Of a DNA stretch of 32,731 bases, positions 32,600 to 32,731 are shown piece by piece. The stretch covers positions 1-32,731 of the forward strand of contig JAFGDZ010000080.1 in assembly GCA_016931855.1 (NCBI GenBank). Reading direction: 5' to 3'. Numbering within the stretch: the first letter of the stretch is position 1; each line of letters opens with the position of its first letter. Position numbers and translations under genes: made by a program. The stretch comes from Bacteroidales bacterium (GTDB taxonomy: Bacteria > Bacteroidota > Bacteroidia > Bacteroidales > Tenuifilaceae). Below the pieces are notes generated by a model that was not told the origin of the DNA, ran no database searches, and worked only from the letters and a program-made list of their open reading frames with translations.

Positions 32600-32731
32600 A
32601 GCAAATGCATTTTCCTTTGCAATATAACAACTTAGAGCGAAGGAAAGTCACTAGCATCCGAAACTTTTCGAAAACAAGGAAAAAAACAGATGAAACCCCA
32701 CTGAATACGCTAAATAGAATCGAGTTATCCA
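32600..32731. other. Upstream region of the PHP phosphatase gene, no gene seen
   Basis: AT-rich leader sequence up to the end of the window. On the minus strand TATATTGC near 32625 resembles a degenerate -7 element for the phosphatase gene. No other feature was recognised. Confidence 0.35.

Overview
The window looks like chromosomal DNA of a member of the Bacteroidota, most likely Bacteroidales-like. The evidence is a T9SS type A sorting domain, TonB receptors paired with a SusD-independent B12 locus (BtuB with a BtuG-like propeller lipoprotein), promoter elements of the Bacteroidota form TTTG-N19/20-TAnnTTTG, no Shine-Dalgarno sequences, and lineage-typical degenerate intergenic repeats. I cannot name a species. 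No tRNA, rRNA, CRISPR array or intact insertion sequence was recognised.

Layout. 1-3.0 kb: the 3' end of a secreted MBG-repeat protein (+) converges through a bidirectional terminator on a TonB-dependent receptor (-). 3.0-5.8 kb: a gene-free stretch with a candidate plus-strand small RNA, then a large transmembrane HAMP/GAF/PAS sensor with no recognisable output domain. 5.9-9.5 kb: a vitamin B12 uptake locus on the minus strand, with promoter, cobalamin riboswitch, BtuB-like receptor and BtuG-like lipoprotein, interrupted by a dispersed intergenic repeat. 9.7-17.5 kb: five minus-strand genes read in the same direction. They are a TPR-SpoIIE phosphatase, a transmembrane SpoIIE phosphatase, two GT-B fold (glycosyltransferase-like) proteins and a calcineurin-like phosphoesterase. 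This suggests phosphatase signalling linked to envelope glycolipid metabolism. The second phosphatase shares its periplasmic sensor with the output-less sensor at 3.4-5.8 kb.

17.6-20.5 kb: two unlisted-size small plus-strand genes (a 44-aa zinc ribbon and a 43-aa membrane protein), a small beta-barrel gene, and an AT-rich three-gene island. I read the island as an orphan module related to extracellular contractile injection systems (eCIS). It has a stand-alone protein resembling the N-terminal domain of the eCIS AAA+ ATPase, a candidate cargo toxin with a His...Asn-Cys permuted-papain pattern, and a YwqK/MORN-like lipoprotein that could be immunity. The three genes overlap by 1 and 4 bases. 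A small inverted-repeat relic (IS or MITE) sits just upstream and now supplies the terminator of the neighbouring kinase gene. This island is the most interesting part of the window.

20.5-25.7 kb: deoxynucleoside kinase, a secreted propeller-like protein and a GH3-family adenylating enzyme in one operon; then an EamA transporter and DusB. 26.0-32.6 kb: a CPBP membrane protease, an unknown helical protein, glycine C-acetyltransferase (Kbl), an ABC exporter of two membrane proteins plus an ATPase, a small beta-rich protein with a textbook Bacteroidota promoter, and a PHP-type histidinol-phosphatase. Intergenic regions carry several repeat families, including a 73-bp element present in two inverted copies, each followed by a pyrimidine-rich tail, and an 11-unit heptamer array.
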